A stretch of DNA of 64,000 bases from Begonia masoniana (GCA_022432975.1 CM039511.1:47626902-47690901), one strand, 5' to 3'; counted from the stretch's first letter, positions 1 to 12,318 are shown. Numbers and translations are program-made. The notes: generated from the letters alone by a model not told the origin.

Positions 1-382
1 ATGAACAAAATGTGAAAATTGGTGAAAAGGGTGCGTTATGGCTGAGGGAGGGCGTGCAGGTGCTGAGAAAAAGTCGGCGTGGCACGCATTGTTGGGGCGC
101 GCCAGCGCTGCCTGGGCGACGCACTTACACAGTGCGCGCGCGGTGCCCCATGTGCCAACTTTGAAAAATTTACAAATTTTACCCTTATTAAATATGTTTT
201 AACCCGACATTTTTCGACACGTTTTTACGTATTTTATACACGTTTTCCAACTGTTTTCAATTGTTCAAAAAACCCATAAAATTGAGTAAAATTTTATAAA
301 AAATTATTGTAAATTTCGTTTTAATCGTGGGATTTTTGAGCAAAGTAGCGCACCGAGCCGGGGTTGGTTCGTGGGCGTTACA
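1..382 (+). repeat. 5' LTR of element 1 (3' portion only)
   Basis: Bases 1-382 align by eye with about 6421-6879 of the 3' LTR: GGTGAAAAGGGTGCG near the start, then CCCATGTGCCAACTTTGAAA, then the shared end GGCGTTACA. It lacks about 80-100 bp of GATCGATC-rich palindromic sequence found in the 3' LTR (around 6531-6640), so the two LTRs are not simple copies of each other. Confidence 0.85.
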
Positions 383-385
383 AGT

Positions 386-397
386 TGGTATCATAGC
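386..397 (+). other. Primer-binding site, initiator tRNA-Met type
   Basis: TGGTATCATAGC lies 3 bp after the LTR end and differs by one base from the usual plant TGGTATCAGAGC. It marks the start of minus-strand DNA synthesis. Confidence 0.85.
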
Positions 398-539
398 AAA
401 ATAGTCGAGTTGTTCAAAGGATTACCCGACAATGTCGGTCGTCGTGCAACGTGCTTTACCGACTGTAATTATTCTTTTTTTTTAGTTAGTTTATATCTAA
501 TATTAGATTGTTTTAACCCTGTACAGGATTAGAATCAAA

Positions 540-3500
540 ATGCCGAGGAACCCAGGGCAACCTAGAAACGAGCTTGAGGAGTCAGTAAAACAGCTTGCAG
601 AGATAGTTGGGAGGCAAGCCGAATTATTTGGATCGCTCTTAGGTTAGGGAGGACTAGGAAGTATTGGATCTAGTTCAAGTGGAGAAATGTTCCGAAGATT
701 GAAGCCTCCGATGTTTGAAGACCGATTGACAGATCCAACAGCTGCTGAGAGGTGGATATTCACGATGGAGAATATGTTCAAGTATGCTGATGTGGAGGAA
801 GGAAACAAGGTAAAATGTGCCACTTTCCTCTTGGTTAATGACGCCCAAAGCTGGTGGGAGACGGTGCAGGCTACCACCGGTGCACAAGATTTAACCTGGA
901 AGGAGTTCAAGGATTTGTTTTACGACAAGTATTACAACCGAACAGTACAAGCTGCTAAACGAATGGAGTTTTTACAGTTAAAGCAGACAGGATCAGTGGG
1001 GAATACATCAGATAATTCAAGTTTCTGTCTCAGTTTGCCAGCCATATAATGAGTAGGGAAGAAGATAAAGTACTCCAGTTTGTGCAGGGTCTGAAACCGG
1101 AGATATACAAGTTAGTGAAAACTTTTGGAATTGAAGGAGTATTGTTTACAAGAGTGGTGGCTAAGGCATTAGAGGTGGAGGAGGCTGATGATAAATGTGT
1201 CAAGCTAGTTGAAGCCCCGAAAAGAATGGTTAAAGAGATTACAGGCCAGCTGAGTAGAGACATATCTTCTTCGCAGTTTCAGGGAATGAATAGGCCGGGA
1301 GGAAACCTGAATAATCAGAGAGGAGGGAACAAACCGCAACAACAACAATGGAGGGGATATCCACAATGTCCAAAGTATTTGAAGTTTCATTCCAGTGAAT
1401 GTGGATAGTATGCAGGCAAATGTCTTAATTTTTTAGAACTTGGCCATATAGCCCGTGATTGTACAAAGCCTTGAGTCACTAGATGCTTCAAGTGCAACGA
1501 GCCTGGACACTTAGCGAAGGATTGCTCTACAACGAAGAAGGGACCAGCAAAGGCTACACCCCGGATCTTTGCTATGATCGAGCCGAATAGTGAGGATAGA
1601 ACCTCTGTGATCTCAGGAACCGTATTTGTTAATTCAGTGGCTACTTTTACATTGATTGATTCGGGTGCGTCGCATTCCTTTGTGGCAACCACTTTTGTAG
1701 TCAAGATAAATATGGAGATGAAGCCCGCGGGGTGTATGTATGACGTGAAGTTACCATCTGGTGAGTGTTTACATTCAGATCAGATGGTACTAAATAGTTT
1801 GATATCGGTTGGAAGGAAGACGTTGCCTGCCAATTTAATAGTGATTGGGATAACCGGGTATGATGTGAAACTCGGTATGGATTGGCTTTTTTGCCACTAT
1901 GCAACCATTGACTGCCGAGCTGGAACAGTTAATTTTCAGCCTCTGAATGGTGAGATTTATGCGCTACAAGCCTTGAGGAACGTAAAGAAGCTTTCAGTTA
2001 TGGCGCCGATGGATGCTCGGAGATCTCTTATGGGTGAGTTTGTATGTCTTCTTGCAACTGCAGTTAATTCCCAGTTTCAAGTAGAGGGTAAACCATAGGA
2101 TATATCTGTTGTTTGTGATTTTCCTAAGGTATTTTTGGATGATTTGCATGGTCTACCTTCGGACCGAGAAATTGAGCTTGTGATCGATACCTATCCTAGA
2201 GCAGAGCAAGTGTCGAAGAATCCTTACAAGTTGGCTCCGCCTGAGTTGAAGGAACTCAAGAAGCAGTTGGAAGAACTGGTGGATAAGGGGTTTATACGCC
2301 CTAGTTTTTCACCATGGGGAGCGCCTGTTTTGTTTGTGAAGAAGAAGGTCACTCCGAATGTGCATTGACTACTAGGAGTTGAACAAGCTGACTGTTAAGA
2401 ACAAGTATCCATTGCGGATGATTGATGATTTGTTCGATCAACTTCAAGGAGCCCAGATTTTCTCGAAGATTGATTTGAGGTCGTGGTATTACCAGCTGAA
2501 GATTAGATTGCAAGATATTCCGAAGATAGCTTTTCGGACGAGATACAGATATTATGAATTTTTGGTTTTGTCGTTCGGATTGACAAATGCTTCATCTGCA
2601 TTCATGGACCTGATGAATCGGGTATTTTGAGAGTATCTCGATAAATTTGTAATTGTATTTATCGATGATATTCTAGTATATTCTAGTGATGAAGACGAGC
2701 AAACGGAGCATCTGAGGAATGTGTTGGAGACTTTGAAGCGACATCAGCTATATGCGAATTTTGGTTGGGTAAATTCATTTTCTTTGTCATGTTATATCCA
2801 GTGGAGGAATATCGGTGGATCTAGCCAAGATTCAGTGATTAGAGAATGGCCTCAGCCGACGAATGTCAGTGAGATTCAAAGTTTTCAGGGGTTGGATGGC
2901 TATTACAAGAAATTTATTAAGGGATTTTCTAAGATAACAGCACCCTTGACTCAGCTGACAAGAAAAGATGTGAGGTATGATTGGTCTAAAGAGTGTGAGC
3001 TGATTTTTCAGATGCTGAAGCAAAAATTGACTACAGCTCCAGTGCTGACATTGCCAGCAGTCGAGGAGAAATTCAGTATTTATTGTGATGTCTCTCGGAT
3101 CGGTTTGGATTGTGTGCTGATGCAGAATGATAAAGTGATCACTTATGCTTCCAGGCAGCTGAAGTCTTATGAGAAGAATTATCCAACTCATGACTTGGAG
3201 TTAGCAGAAGTGGTCTTTGCTTTAAAAATCTGGAGGCATTATTAATATGGCCAGCAGTGTGAGATATATTCAGATCACAAAAGTCTGAAGTATATCTTCA
3301 CTCAAAAGGAGTTGAATATGAGGCAGTGGCGGTGGTTAGAGTTCGTTAAGGACTACGATCTGTAGATCAAGTACACTCCCTGGTAAGGCCAATATGACTC
3401 AGTTTCTGTGATGAAGACTGAGATGTCAGTGGCGTTGAGAACTGAGTTTCACAGGTTTTATTTGGAATTAGTTTCAGACGTAACTGCAGTGTTATCAGCT

Positions 3501-4975
3501 CTATCACTGAAGCCTGCGATTTTGGAAAAGATTAGAGAGGCTTAGCAGGATGACCCTGAGTGTAATAAGTTCAAGCTGAGTATGGTGTCTGATGACAGGA
3601 CTGATTTTAGCTAATCGAAATGTGGGATTCTGAAGTTCCAAAATCGATGGTATGTTCCAAGCAATGAGCAACTTCGGAAGGAGATTTTAGCTGAAGCGCA
3701 TTCTTCAAGATTTTCTGTTCATCCAGGCAGTACAAAGATGTATAGAGGCTTTAAGCAGAATTATTTGTGGCCTAGCACGAAGAAGTCTGTAGCGGAGTAT
3801 GTGGAAACATGCTTGGTCTGTCAGCAGGTTAGGGTGGAACATCAGAGACTTGCCGGAAAGTTGTAGCCTTTACCGGTTCCTGAGTGGAAATGGGACAAAA
3901 TTTTGATGGATTTTGTTGTCAGACTGCCTAGGACGACGAAAAGATTTGATGCTATATGGGTGATTATGGACCGTTTAACCAAATCAGCCCATTTTCTGCT
4001 GGTGAAGATGACTTTTAACATACATCAGTTCGCTGAACTGAACATTCAGGAGATTTTGAGATTGCACAGTGTACCGACTTCCATAATATCGGATAGGGAC
4101 CCGAGGTTCACATCCAAGTTTTGGAAGAGTCTGCATAAAGCAATGGGAACTCGGTTGAATTTCAGTACAGCCCTTTATCCTCAGACGGACGGACAATCTG
4201 AACAGACCATTCAGATTCTTAAGGATATGCTGCGAGCTTGCGTGCTGGAGTTTCAAGGTTCTTGGAGCAGATATTTTTGCCTTTGGTAGAGTTCTCGTAT
4301 AATAACAGTTATCAAGATACGATTGGTATGGCTCCATACGAGGCTCTATATGGGAGAAAATACAGATCACCTCTTTACTGGGATGATGTCGGAGAAGTCA
4401 GCTTGATTGGACCAGAGATTATGCAGCAGACTACCGACAAGATCAAGTTTATTCGGCAGCGAATTTTGATAGCTCAGATTCGACAGAAGAGTTACGCCGA
4501 TGGAAGAAGGCGGGAGCTGGAATTTGAAGTAGGAGACGAGGTTTTCTTGAAGATTTCACCGTTTAAGGGTGTAATGAGATTCCAAAAAAGGGGCAAGTTG
4601 AACCCGAGGTACATTGGGCCGTTCTCGATCGTGCAGAGAATTAGTAAAATGACATATCAGTTAGAGCTGCTAGCTTCGATGGAGGGAGTGCACAATGTGT
4701 TTCAAGTCTCTATGCTGAGGAAGTGCTTAAGGGATCCGTCACACATCATAGTGCAACCTACACTATCTTATGAGAAGAAATCGGTGGAGATCTTGGACTA
4801 TGCAGTGAAGACAATACGCAACAATGATATTCCCTCGGTCAAGGTACTATGGCGTAACCACAATGTTGAGGAGGCGACGTGCGAAAGGCAGCAGGACAAG
4901 ATGGAGTGCTATCCTGAGCTCTTCAGGTATGCAAATTTTGAGGACAAAATTTTTTGTAAGGAGAGTGGATTGTAA
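540..4975 (+). pseudogene. Degenerate gag-pol polyprotein of element 1
   Basis: This is a broken Ty3/gypsy polyprotein. The likely start is the ATG at 540, after a leader of about 140 nt; an in-frame TAG follows at 645-647. Gag similarity runs through 687-1400 with a frameshift near 1030. A CCHC knuckle (CFKCNEPGHLAKDC) is readable near 1483-1525. Protease has DSGASHSF near 1660; RT covers about 2180-2720 with FIDDIL near 2660; RNase H is near 3085; integrase is readable from MDFVVRLP (3903) through the QTDGQSE motif (about 4190). The chromodomain-like tail ([14 protein letters not shown]) is near 4840-4880. Stops and frameshifts near 2090, 2368, 2630, 3243, 3363, 3541 and 4289 exclude function. 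The final TAA (4973-4975) lies within the first bases of the 3' LTR. Confidence 0.9.
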
Positions 4976-6190
4976 CACCTGAGAATTTTCTATACGAGAA
5001 TTTCCCTTAGAATAGATGTTTTGTGGGAGCTTAACATTAATCTTATAGTTTTATTAAGCTCTTGAATTGAAAGTGGAAAGTGGAAAGTGGAAAGCAAGAA
5101 GTATGATAGTGTTGTTTTTTTTAGTCATTAAGGAAGGGTTTTAGTAATTAAGAAAAGAAATGAATAAAAAAAGTGAAAAGTAAAGGAAAAGGGAAGGCAT
5201 TCACGTTGGTTTAAGTGTGAAGGGAAAAAATGACGCTACTTTATAAAATACGAAAGTTGGTGGAAAGAAATCTAAAGGAGGAAAGGTGTGGTTTATAAAA
5301 TTGAAGGGTTTAGTGTTAAAATGGCAAAAAGCCATCTTCTTCCTCTTTTCCTCTCCACAAAATCTAGCAGCCATTGAAGGTTCTCCAATCCATTTCCATC
5401 AAGTTTTTTGGCAAGGATTTGAGGTGAGTTTGAAAGGGTTTTATGTTATATGCAATGGAGGAGTGGTTTTTGATGTTTTGATGGTGTTTTGAGTGAGTTT
5501 GGTTAGGGTTTGAGAAACCCTAAAAGAGGACTCCCAATTTTCCATGTTTTTGGTGAGTTTTCTTCCAATTTTGATGGTTTAAACTTAGGATAGGTTGGTT
5601 TGGGTTGTTTAGGTCGTTAGATTAGAGAATTTGTGGGTGTTGGTGAAAATCTGGTTTTGGAAACAATGGTAGCCGGTTCTGTTTTGGTGATTTCTGATTG
5701 GCCAAGTTGTTTTTTTGTTCAAATTGATTATTTCAATGGATTGCAGACATGTAGAGGTTTACGGAATTGGGTGGAACGTCTAAATTCGTTGAAAAACGAG
5801 TAAGTTATAGTCTATTGAAGTTGGATACTAAAATTGTAGGAAAAATCAGGTTTTTAGGGTTTAGACTTTAAAGTGGTTTGATTGTTGTTAGTTTTGGTTT
5901 AGGAAATTCCTTAGAATTTCGTAGAGTGTTTCTAAGTTATTTTCCCTTATTGTATTAGGTTAACAAATTGAGTAGTTGACATAGTCGGTGTAATTGAGCA
6001 CGTGCACAGGAATCAAGTAAGTAGTGGAGTGTGCGCGTTTGCCTTCGGTCCTACACCATGGAACGGTAGAGTTTAATTGTTGGTTGTTGTGTTGTTTTAT
6101 GTTTGAGTATTGTGTGAGTGACATGCATCATGGTTTTAGAAAACGAATAATGAGTTTTGTGCATGACTTTAATGGTGAGCATAAAATGTA

Positions 6191-6319
6191 CAAGAGTAAG
6201 CACTAGAGGGTTGAACACCTCGTCGTTAACGTGCAAGAGTAAGCACTAGAGGGTTGAACGCCTCGTCGTTAATGTTCAAGAATAAGCACTAGAGGGTTGA
6301 ATGCCTCGTCATTAACGTG
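6191..6319 (+). repeat. 43-bp tandem repeat, three copies, in the LTR of element 1
   Basis: Three consecutive 43-bp units (6191-6233, 6234-6276, 6277-6319) each begin CAAGAGTAAGCACTAGAGGG or a close variant and contain CCTCGTCGTTAA. They lie downstream of CATGCATCATG, where other LTRs in the window carry stem-loops or other tandem repeats. Confidence 0.9.
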
Positions 6320-6530
6320 CAAAAGTAAGAATCAGAAATGCAATGAAAATGAAACGAAAACAACAGAGTGAGTAGAAACTGCATGTGTTTCAGATGTTTT
6401 GGTTGTGTGTGATTTGAAGAAAAATGAAGAAAAAGTGAAAATAGGTGAAAAGGGTGCGCTGTTGCCGAGGGAGGGTGCGCAGGTGTCGAGAGAGAGCTGG
6501 CGTGGTGCGCGCTGCTGGGGCGCGCCAGCA

Positions 6531-6563
6531 CTGATCGATCGGCACACAGTGCCGATCGATCAG
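6531..6563. repeat. Perfect 15-bp inverted repeat (GATCGATC hairpin)
   Basis: Arms CTGATCGATCGGCAC (6531-6545) and GTGCCGATCGATCAG (6549-6563) are perfect reverse complements around a 3-nt ACA loop. This block is absent from the 5' LTR of the same element. Confidence 0.93.
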
Positions 6564-6879
6564 CCAAACCCGAGAGCTAGCCGACCGCTCGGCACTATAC
6601 GCCAATCGATCGCAGGCAGGGCGTTGCTGCGCGCGCCCTGCCCCATGTGCCAACTTTGAAAAATTTTCAAATTTTACCCCTTTCAAATATGTTTTAACCT
6701 GACCTTTTCTGACACGTTTTGCATGTATTTTATGCACGTTTTCCAATCATTTTCGAGGGTTTGAAAAACCCAAAAAATCGAGTCAAAATTTTTTCAAAAA
6801 TTATTTTAAATTTTATTTTAATCGTGGGATTGTTGAGAAAAGTAGCGCACTGAGTCGGGGTGGGTTCCGGGGCGTTACA

Positions 6880-7466
6880 GTTTACCTTGAGATTCAAGAA
6901 GAGTCTGCAAGTTTCTATGGGGACGAAGCCGACTTTTAGCACTGCTTTTCATCCTCAAACAGATGGACAATCTGAGCGGACAATTCAAATATTGGAGGAT
7001 ATGCTGAGAGCATGCGTGCTAGAATTTCAGGCTTCATGGAGCCGATATCTACCCTTAGTCAAGTTTTCTTATAACAATAGCTACCATTCAACTATTGGTA
7101 TGACTCCATATGACTCGTTGTTGTATGGCAGAAAGTGTAAATAACCTTTGTGCTGGGATGAAGTCAGGGAAGCAAAGTTAGTAGGTCCTAAAATGTTACA
7201 ACAGATGTCTGAGAAGATTGTTGTTGTTAGACAAATGATGGAGATCGCACAAAGCTGACAAAAGAGTTACGCAGACCGAAGAAGAAAAGATCTGGAGTTT
7301 ACTATTAAAGATGAAGTTTTACTAAAGATCTCACCGTTCAGAAGAGTTATGCGGTTCAGAAAGAAAGGGAAGTTAAATCCACGGTTCATTGAGTTGTTCC
7401 CTATCTTGGCGAGAATTGGAAGTACGGCTTATAGATTGTAACTGCCTTCATCTATGGACGGAGCTC
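6880..7466 (+). pseudogene. Integrase fragment of a second gypsy element
   Basis: Translation shows the end of an integrase core and the region after it: [20 protein letters not shown] (around 6960-7018), FSYNNSYHSTIGM, a WDEV segment after a stop, then QKSYADRRRKDLEF and a GKLNPRF block near 7370. In-frame stops occur near 7142, 7257 and 7440. Homology stops after LPSSMDGA near 7466, before the chromodomain-like tail. The sequence left of it is element 1, so the rest of this gene lies outside the window and element 1 inserted into it. Confidence 0.85.
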
Positions 7467-7472
7467 AACAGG

Positions 7473-7484
7473 TGGTATCAGAGC
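7473..7484 (+). other. tRNA-Met primer-binding-site match at a repeat junction
   Basis: An exact TGGTATCAGAGC follows within a few bases of where the integrase homology ends. No LTR end (..ACA) precedes it, so it probably marks a recombination junction onto the leader of another, unidentified LTR element. Confidence 0.65.
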
Positions 7485-8690
7485 TTGGATAGCTCCCTTA
7501 GGGTGAGGGAAACAAGATTGGTTTGGTTTTCCAAACCCATTTGGTTGGCCAAAACCGAGGCAACAAAACTGGGTTTTACGGTTCTTCCTTTTTTCGGTTT
7601 GGTATTCTTGTTGTTTTCTTATCTTCTGACATGCCGAGGGGCCCAATTACTTGAAAAGCCGATAAAGGCCCAAAATTTATTTATTCTCCTTACTTATTAT
7701 AATATTTCTTTTGTAGGTGTTGATCCAGTTGGAGACGCCACGTGGGATTCTAGCTCGTTGGACATGGATGTCACATGGGAAGCCTAGCTATATGGATGGC
7801 CTCTTGAAAAGCTCGGAACGGAATGAAGAAAACACGAGAGCACCAGTTGGAGTACCAGAAGTCGGAATTTGTCTCCCAGGGAACAAATCGTTGTAATTTT
7901 TTCATGCTTGTTTTCTTTGATATCTCCTTTTTGGCAAACTTTTAGCCATTAGTTTTTGGCATCCATGCATTAGTTTTGTTGGTAAGACTTAGTCACATCT
8001 TGGTGGCATGGTTGTGGGTTGAAGACCACAAGTGGTTAGGCCCACTACTTGGCCTACGTTGGAATCATCACTTGGCACATATTTGGAAGCATCACTTGCC
8101 CATATTTGGCTCACATTTGGATGCAACACCTTCATCAAATAGGCTCATGAAGAGCCAACCCAAGAAAGCCCAAGCTTGAAGATTTGGCCCATGCAAGTAC
8201 ATCAAGTAGTGGCCACAAGGATGGATGACATGGCCATTTAGCACCATTGATCAAGCAAAACAAAGAAAGCACCTCAACCCTTAGATGAATGACATGGATT
8301 ACAATCTTGTCCCTTCACCTTTGCCTTCATCAACGGCTCCAATCCTTTCCATGGAAACCCTAACTCCACCATAGGTCTATATAATGCATGTATATTGTTG
8401 TTTTCTAGAACTTTTGCCAATTTATAAAATATATATTTTTCTTATCCAGGGTAGGTTGCCTTTGGTTTTTCCTCGATTCTTGAATCGAGTGGCGTAGCCC
8501 TCAATTGTTAGCCTAGCCTTCGGGTTGCTAGGTTAACTCTTATCTTTTCCCTCGCCTTTCTCCATTGGGAGTTAGGAGTTGAGGACGAAAACCTAGGCCT
8601 ATGGTGGTCAATTTTCCTCCGGGAAAATCATTTATCCGAGAGCGTAAAACGTAAGATATTTCTTTGGATCCGCCAAAGGTATCCATTTCT
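7485..8690. other. Non-coding retroelement-like remnant
   Basis: No convincing gene. It starts as the leader after a primer-binding site and has short open frames without recognisable domains. A TATA-like CTATATAATGCATG lies near 8379, and a block at about 8450-8660 (TCGATTCTTGAATCGA inverted repeat, GTTAGCCTAGC) looks like the 3' part of an LTR of a different family. I read it as pieces of non-autonomous LTR elements; the family is not identified. Confidence 0.4.
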
Positions 8691-11387
8691 TCATTTCCGT
8701 TCACATATTTAACACACTCTCACCCTTAATTTCGGCCATAACACTTTCACACACTCCACCATTTAATTTTTGCATTTTTCTCTTCATCTTCTTCATCATG
8801 TTCTTCACGGTTTCCACACACACATTCCACCTTCATCTTGTCATTTTTCATTTGCATTTCTTCCATTTTCATCACCACTAAATTTGGCCATCATCACACT
8901 CACCACCATTTTTATTTTTCTTGGATTTATTTTCCATTTTTCCTCTCATTTATTATCCGTTCTTGTACTACACCTTCACCCGAGCACTTTGAATATTTTG
9001 TGGGTATTACACGGCCCTTTTTCTAAGCGCCACCGTGTCATCTTCTCTTTTTATTTTCTTGCAAAGATCATTTCCAGCATGTTTTGATAGTTGTCTGCAA
9101 CTTGAGCATGGGTTTTTAAGTTTCATTTCCACCATCTTCGTACTACAAGTTTTCCTTCCTCTTTTGGTAGAACATTGGCTAACAAACTTAGTACTTGATG
9201 TTTTATTTCCCTTCCCGGTTTGTTGACTTGGCTGTGTGTGTTTAATTTTCCAACCTTATGACCATATTCTAATAAGTCACGGATCTAAGCATGAAGAAAT
9301 AGCTTTCTATTTACATCATTTTTGCGTCTGGTTTGTTGTTACATTGCAAGAAAACTGAGTTGCCATGTTCTGTTTTTAGTGCTGTAATTGTTCTTTTCAA
9401 ATCCGAGATTTATGTTTAATACTTTATGCATGTTGTTAGTTGCTGTTTGAGTATGTTACTCTGTTGAAAAGCATCTTCCTTTTACATTTGAATTGTATTG
9501 GTAAAGTAAATGTTGCTAAAAATGGAAAAGGCTAAGTAAAGTGCATAACCTAAACTAACCCCTGTTTAGTGTTGCTTTATGTCACTTTCACTATATGCTT
9601 TGATGAGATTTGAATTAATAATGTTCTGTTGATAAGCTAACTAGTTACATCTTCATGTTTGGATTATATCAAACAAGTTCACTAAGATATTAAAGAGTAT
9701 GTACGAATCGGTTGTTATCATTTAGCGGATTTAAAACTTGATAGTTAGTGAATTTGACCTTTGCTGCTTAAAACAATCATAACTTTGGCTACGAGTGTCG
9801 ATTTTGGATGAATGTTATTGATTGTCTTGGATGTTGGGGATAACGTATAATGCTGGGAAATTCATGCTGGAATTTTTAGGAAATTGCCTTAGATAGAAGT
9901 TGTGTTTGGTTTTTGATTCAGTTTGTTTATGGTTGATTTTAATACTGAGATGTGAAATGTATTAGGTGGAGAAGACTTAAAGTGAAGTGCACGGCTTGCT
10001 AAGGAATCCAAGTAAGTGTGTGTATTAGGCATTCGGCCATTAAGGCCCTACATCTTAAGGGTACTAGGAAGTTATGTTGGATGGTTGTTTCGATTTATAT
10101 GTCTTGTTAAAGACTAGGTGATGATGAATAGAGTATAAATGTTAGGTAGTTCTGTGATAGATGACTTTACTTCTATTGAACGATGATTATATGTGCATTT
10201 ATGACATACCCATCATGATTTCCTCTACGAGCATATAAAGATATTTTACATGCATGATTTAAATTAATAAGATTAGAATATGTAAAGTATGTAACTGGTT
10301 AAACAATGGACGTGGTGAGTTGGCCATGATATTGTCCCTCTCGGGAGACCACGATTCGTCCATGTATTAGACCATGAAAACCGTCCGAAAGGACCACGAT
10401 TTATCCACGGGTTGGACCATGTTAATCTCTAAAAGGACCACGAAAACTATCTGAAAGGACCACGATTTGTCCGCAGGTTGGACCATGTTAACTGTCCAGA
10501 AGGACCACGATCATGATTCTCTTATCACTCCCCATTAGTTCCCCTTGACCCATGTCAAGTGAAAAATAAAATAAGAAAAGGAACATAATTTTTTGGAAGT
10601 ATGCATTCATGATCATTCATATACTTGTTTACATCTCTTACTAAGTATTAGGCTCATAGTTTAACCTTATGATGTAGGTGACGAGTTTGAAGGTGAGAAC
10701 GTCACCTCATGATGACGATGTTTGAGTTCGGTTGCTGGATGTTGCTCCTCGTGGGAGTTTATTGCTGGTGCAGCAATTTTGACCTATGGGTAATGCTCCA
10801 ATCACGTTTTTGTTAAATGTACATGATGTTGAAAGTATTGATAGAAGATGATTTCTTATTTTGATGAATAATGGAATTGCTTGGAGGTTTTTTTGTTTTG
10901 AAAGGAAATTTTAAGTTCAAGGATTTCCACCGTTTTCAACTTTGCCGCCACATATTTTCTACTTGGTTTTCCTATGATTTTTATGGATTTGATGATCTTT
11001 AGATGGAATTGGAAATTATGGAAATTAGGAAGGATATGGAAATGATTTTGAAGTGTTATTAGGTGAAGAAAAAGGAGACAGAAGGAAAAGGAGGCGTGAG
11101 GCGCCGGTAGGCGCATGCTGCAGCGCGACGTGAGTGTGAGGGACGCGGCGTGCGCGCAAGAGACGTGCAGACTAGGCACGGAGCGCGCCAGGTTGAGCCT
11201 GGCTGATCGGTCAGCTCTACGTGAGCGATTGATTGGCTAGAGCTACGAATTTTGCTGGATCGGCAGAAGGTTCACCGATCGGTCGCGTGGTAGGCGCGAT
11301 CGATCGGCCACTAGCCGATAGATCGGTTATTCATGGCCCGACCAATCGGCTATGCGTAGCCGACCAATCGTGCACGAGAGAAGCTGT
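8691..11387 (+). repeat. LTR A: forward gypsy-type LTR, ends not intact
   Basis: Recognised by the shared leader module. A pyrimidine-rich segment (about 8700-9060) comes first, then an ATTAG acceptor-like site (to 9965), a 46-nt micro-exon (9966-10011), a GTAAGT donor at 10012 followed by CGGCCATTAAGGCCCTACAT, tandem repeats, TTACTAAGTATTAGGC, and GATGTAG/GTGA ending at 10677. A palindrome-rich GATCGATC block (about 11180-11385) follows. The left boundary is approximate. On the right it is cut by a reverse LTR starting at 11388, so its terminal few hundred bases are missing. Confidence 0.7.
10305..10520 (+). repeat. Degenerate tandem repeat with GGACCACGA units in LTR A
   Basis: Three to four imperfect units built from AAAGGACCACGAT, TGTCC and GGTTGGACCATGTTAA. 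The first unit is enclosed by ATGGACG...CGTCCAT, which can pair. It sits in the second putative intron, where other LTRs have a stem-loop. Confidence 0.75.
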
Positions 11388-11825
11388 AACGCCCCGATTT
11401 AAAACACTCCAATTTGAAACCCTAGAATTTTCCCCAATTTGAATTGAAATCGAGCGTTAAAAGTCTTATTTTCATAATATTAAAAACATAATAGTAAATG
11501 GAAACTCTTAAATGCGCGGAAGCTTTATCAGAATAATAAATTTGTCGGAAACTTGAAATCATCGCATAATTTAAAAAAATTTATGAGACTTTATTAAATG
11601 ATAAAATTCAACATAACTGTTTCAAAATCTTAAATTGAAATAAAACATTAAATATTGTTTTTAAAATTTAAAGCATACTAATTTAAATCGTTTTCCTCGA
11701 AATCAAAAATATTTTATTTTTCTGTATGCTCGCTTGCCACTAGAGGATTCTCAATTGTAGCAAATTCTTCCTCAAATAAAAATTCACCTACATCATAAAC
11801 TAAAACTATATGATAACTTAGTAAG

Positions 11826-12244
11826 TGTGATGACCCGAATGGACATGTATGAGGAGGAACCACCCAGTGCTCCGCGAATCCCGAGTGGGACTTGGGCCGG
11901 AGGATGACGTGCTGGGTTAAAACTCTGCGGATTCCGGGTTGGACTTGGGCCGGAGGGTTCGGTCATAGAAATGGGGTTCGTCACAATCCCACATCGCTTG
12001 GAGAAGTATGTGGAAATGAAACGTATGTAAAGAGACCCTCCTAAGATAGTAAGACGCGTTTTGGAGCACAATTGGCAACGGATCCCATAAGAACTGCGAA
12101 GTTAGAAGTGCTTCGGCGAGAGTAGTACTAGGTTGGGTGACCGACTGGGAAGTTCTCGCCAAACAAAGCGGTGAGGGGAGGATATTGGGCTACGGCCCAA
12201 TCCCTAGAACGGACAATATCTTGCTAGAAAAATGTGTCGTTACA
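11826..12244 (+). repeat. Cassandra copy 1, 5' LTR (419 bp)
   Basis: Starts TGTGATGACCCGAATGG and ends GTCGTTACA. It is the same length as the 3' LTR, with scattered substitutions. Confidence 0.95.
12053..12160 (+). promoter_or_regulatory. 5S rRNA-like Pol III promoter domain in Cassandra copy 1, 5' LTR
   Basis: Contains GGATCCCATAAGAACT, then a degraded A-box region (AGTTAGAAGTGCTTCGGCGA) and a C-box-like GGTTGGGTGACC, in the order of plant 5S rRNA. It is not a functional 5S gene: the 5' and 3' ends diverge and it sits inside an LTR. Confidence 0.92.
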
Positions 12245-12246
12245 AA

Positions 12247-12258
12247 TGGTATCAGAGC
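12247..12258 (+). other. Cassandra copy 1 primer-binding site
   Basis: Exact TGGTATCAGAGC two bases after the LTR end. Confidence 0.94.
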
Positions 12259-12318
12259 CTGTACCCAACCGAAAATGTGGCCAACAAGGACGTTAGGGCC
12301 TCGAGGATGTTGGGCCCT

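Larger units (their letters stand above)
1..6879 (+). mobile_element. Ty3/gypsy chromovirus-like element 1, 5' truncated by window edge
   Basis: A forward LTR retrotransposon. The right end of a 5' LTR (to 382) is followed by a tRNA-Met primer site, a degenerate gag-pol, and a 3' LTR that begins TGTAACACC at 4971 and ends GGCGTTACA at 6879. Both LTR ends finish in the same block around AGTAGCGCAC...GCGTTACA, which pairs them. Domain order, long LTRs and the chromodomain-like tail fit the plant Tekay/Del chromovirus lineage. The element interrupts an integrase gene fragment that resumes at 6880. The target duplication cannot be checked because the left end lies outside the window. Many stops and frameshifts make it an old, inactive copy. 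Confidence 0.88.
4971..6879 (+). repeat. 3' LTR of element 1 (about 1.9 kb)
   Basis: Starts TGTAACACC directly at the end of pol and ends GGCGTTACA. It carries a TATA-like TTTATAAAA near 5240, the conserved CATGCATCATG motif at 6122-6132, a donor-like GTAAGT at 6017, a 43-bp tandem repeat and a GATCGATC palindrome block. It matches bases 1-382 at its right end. Confidence 0.87.

Noticed and set aside
6290..6660. Overlapping open frames at 6289-6746 on both strands
   Set aside because: They fall in the palindrome-rich part of the element 1 LTR; no homology, and antisense overlap indicates chance.
8770..9226. Possible small membrane protein (hydrophobic Phe/Leu/His-rich frames)
   Set aside because: The hydrophobic character comes from a CT-rich leader segment of LTR A; overlapping frames look alike and no start context or homology supports a gene.
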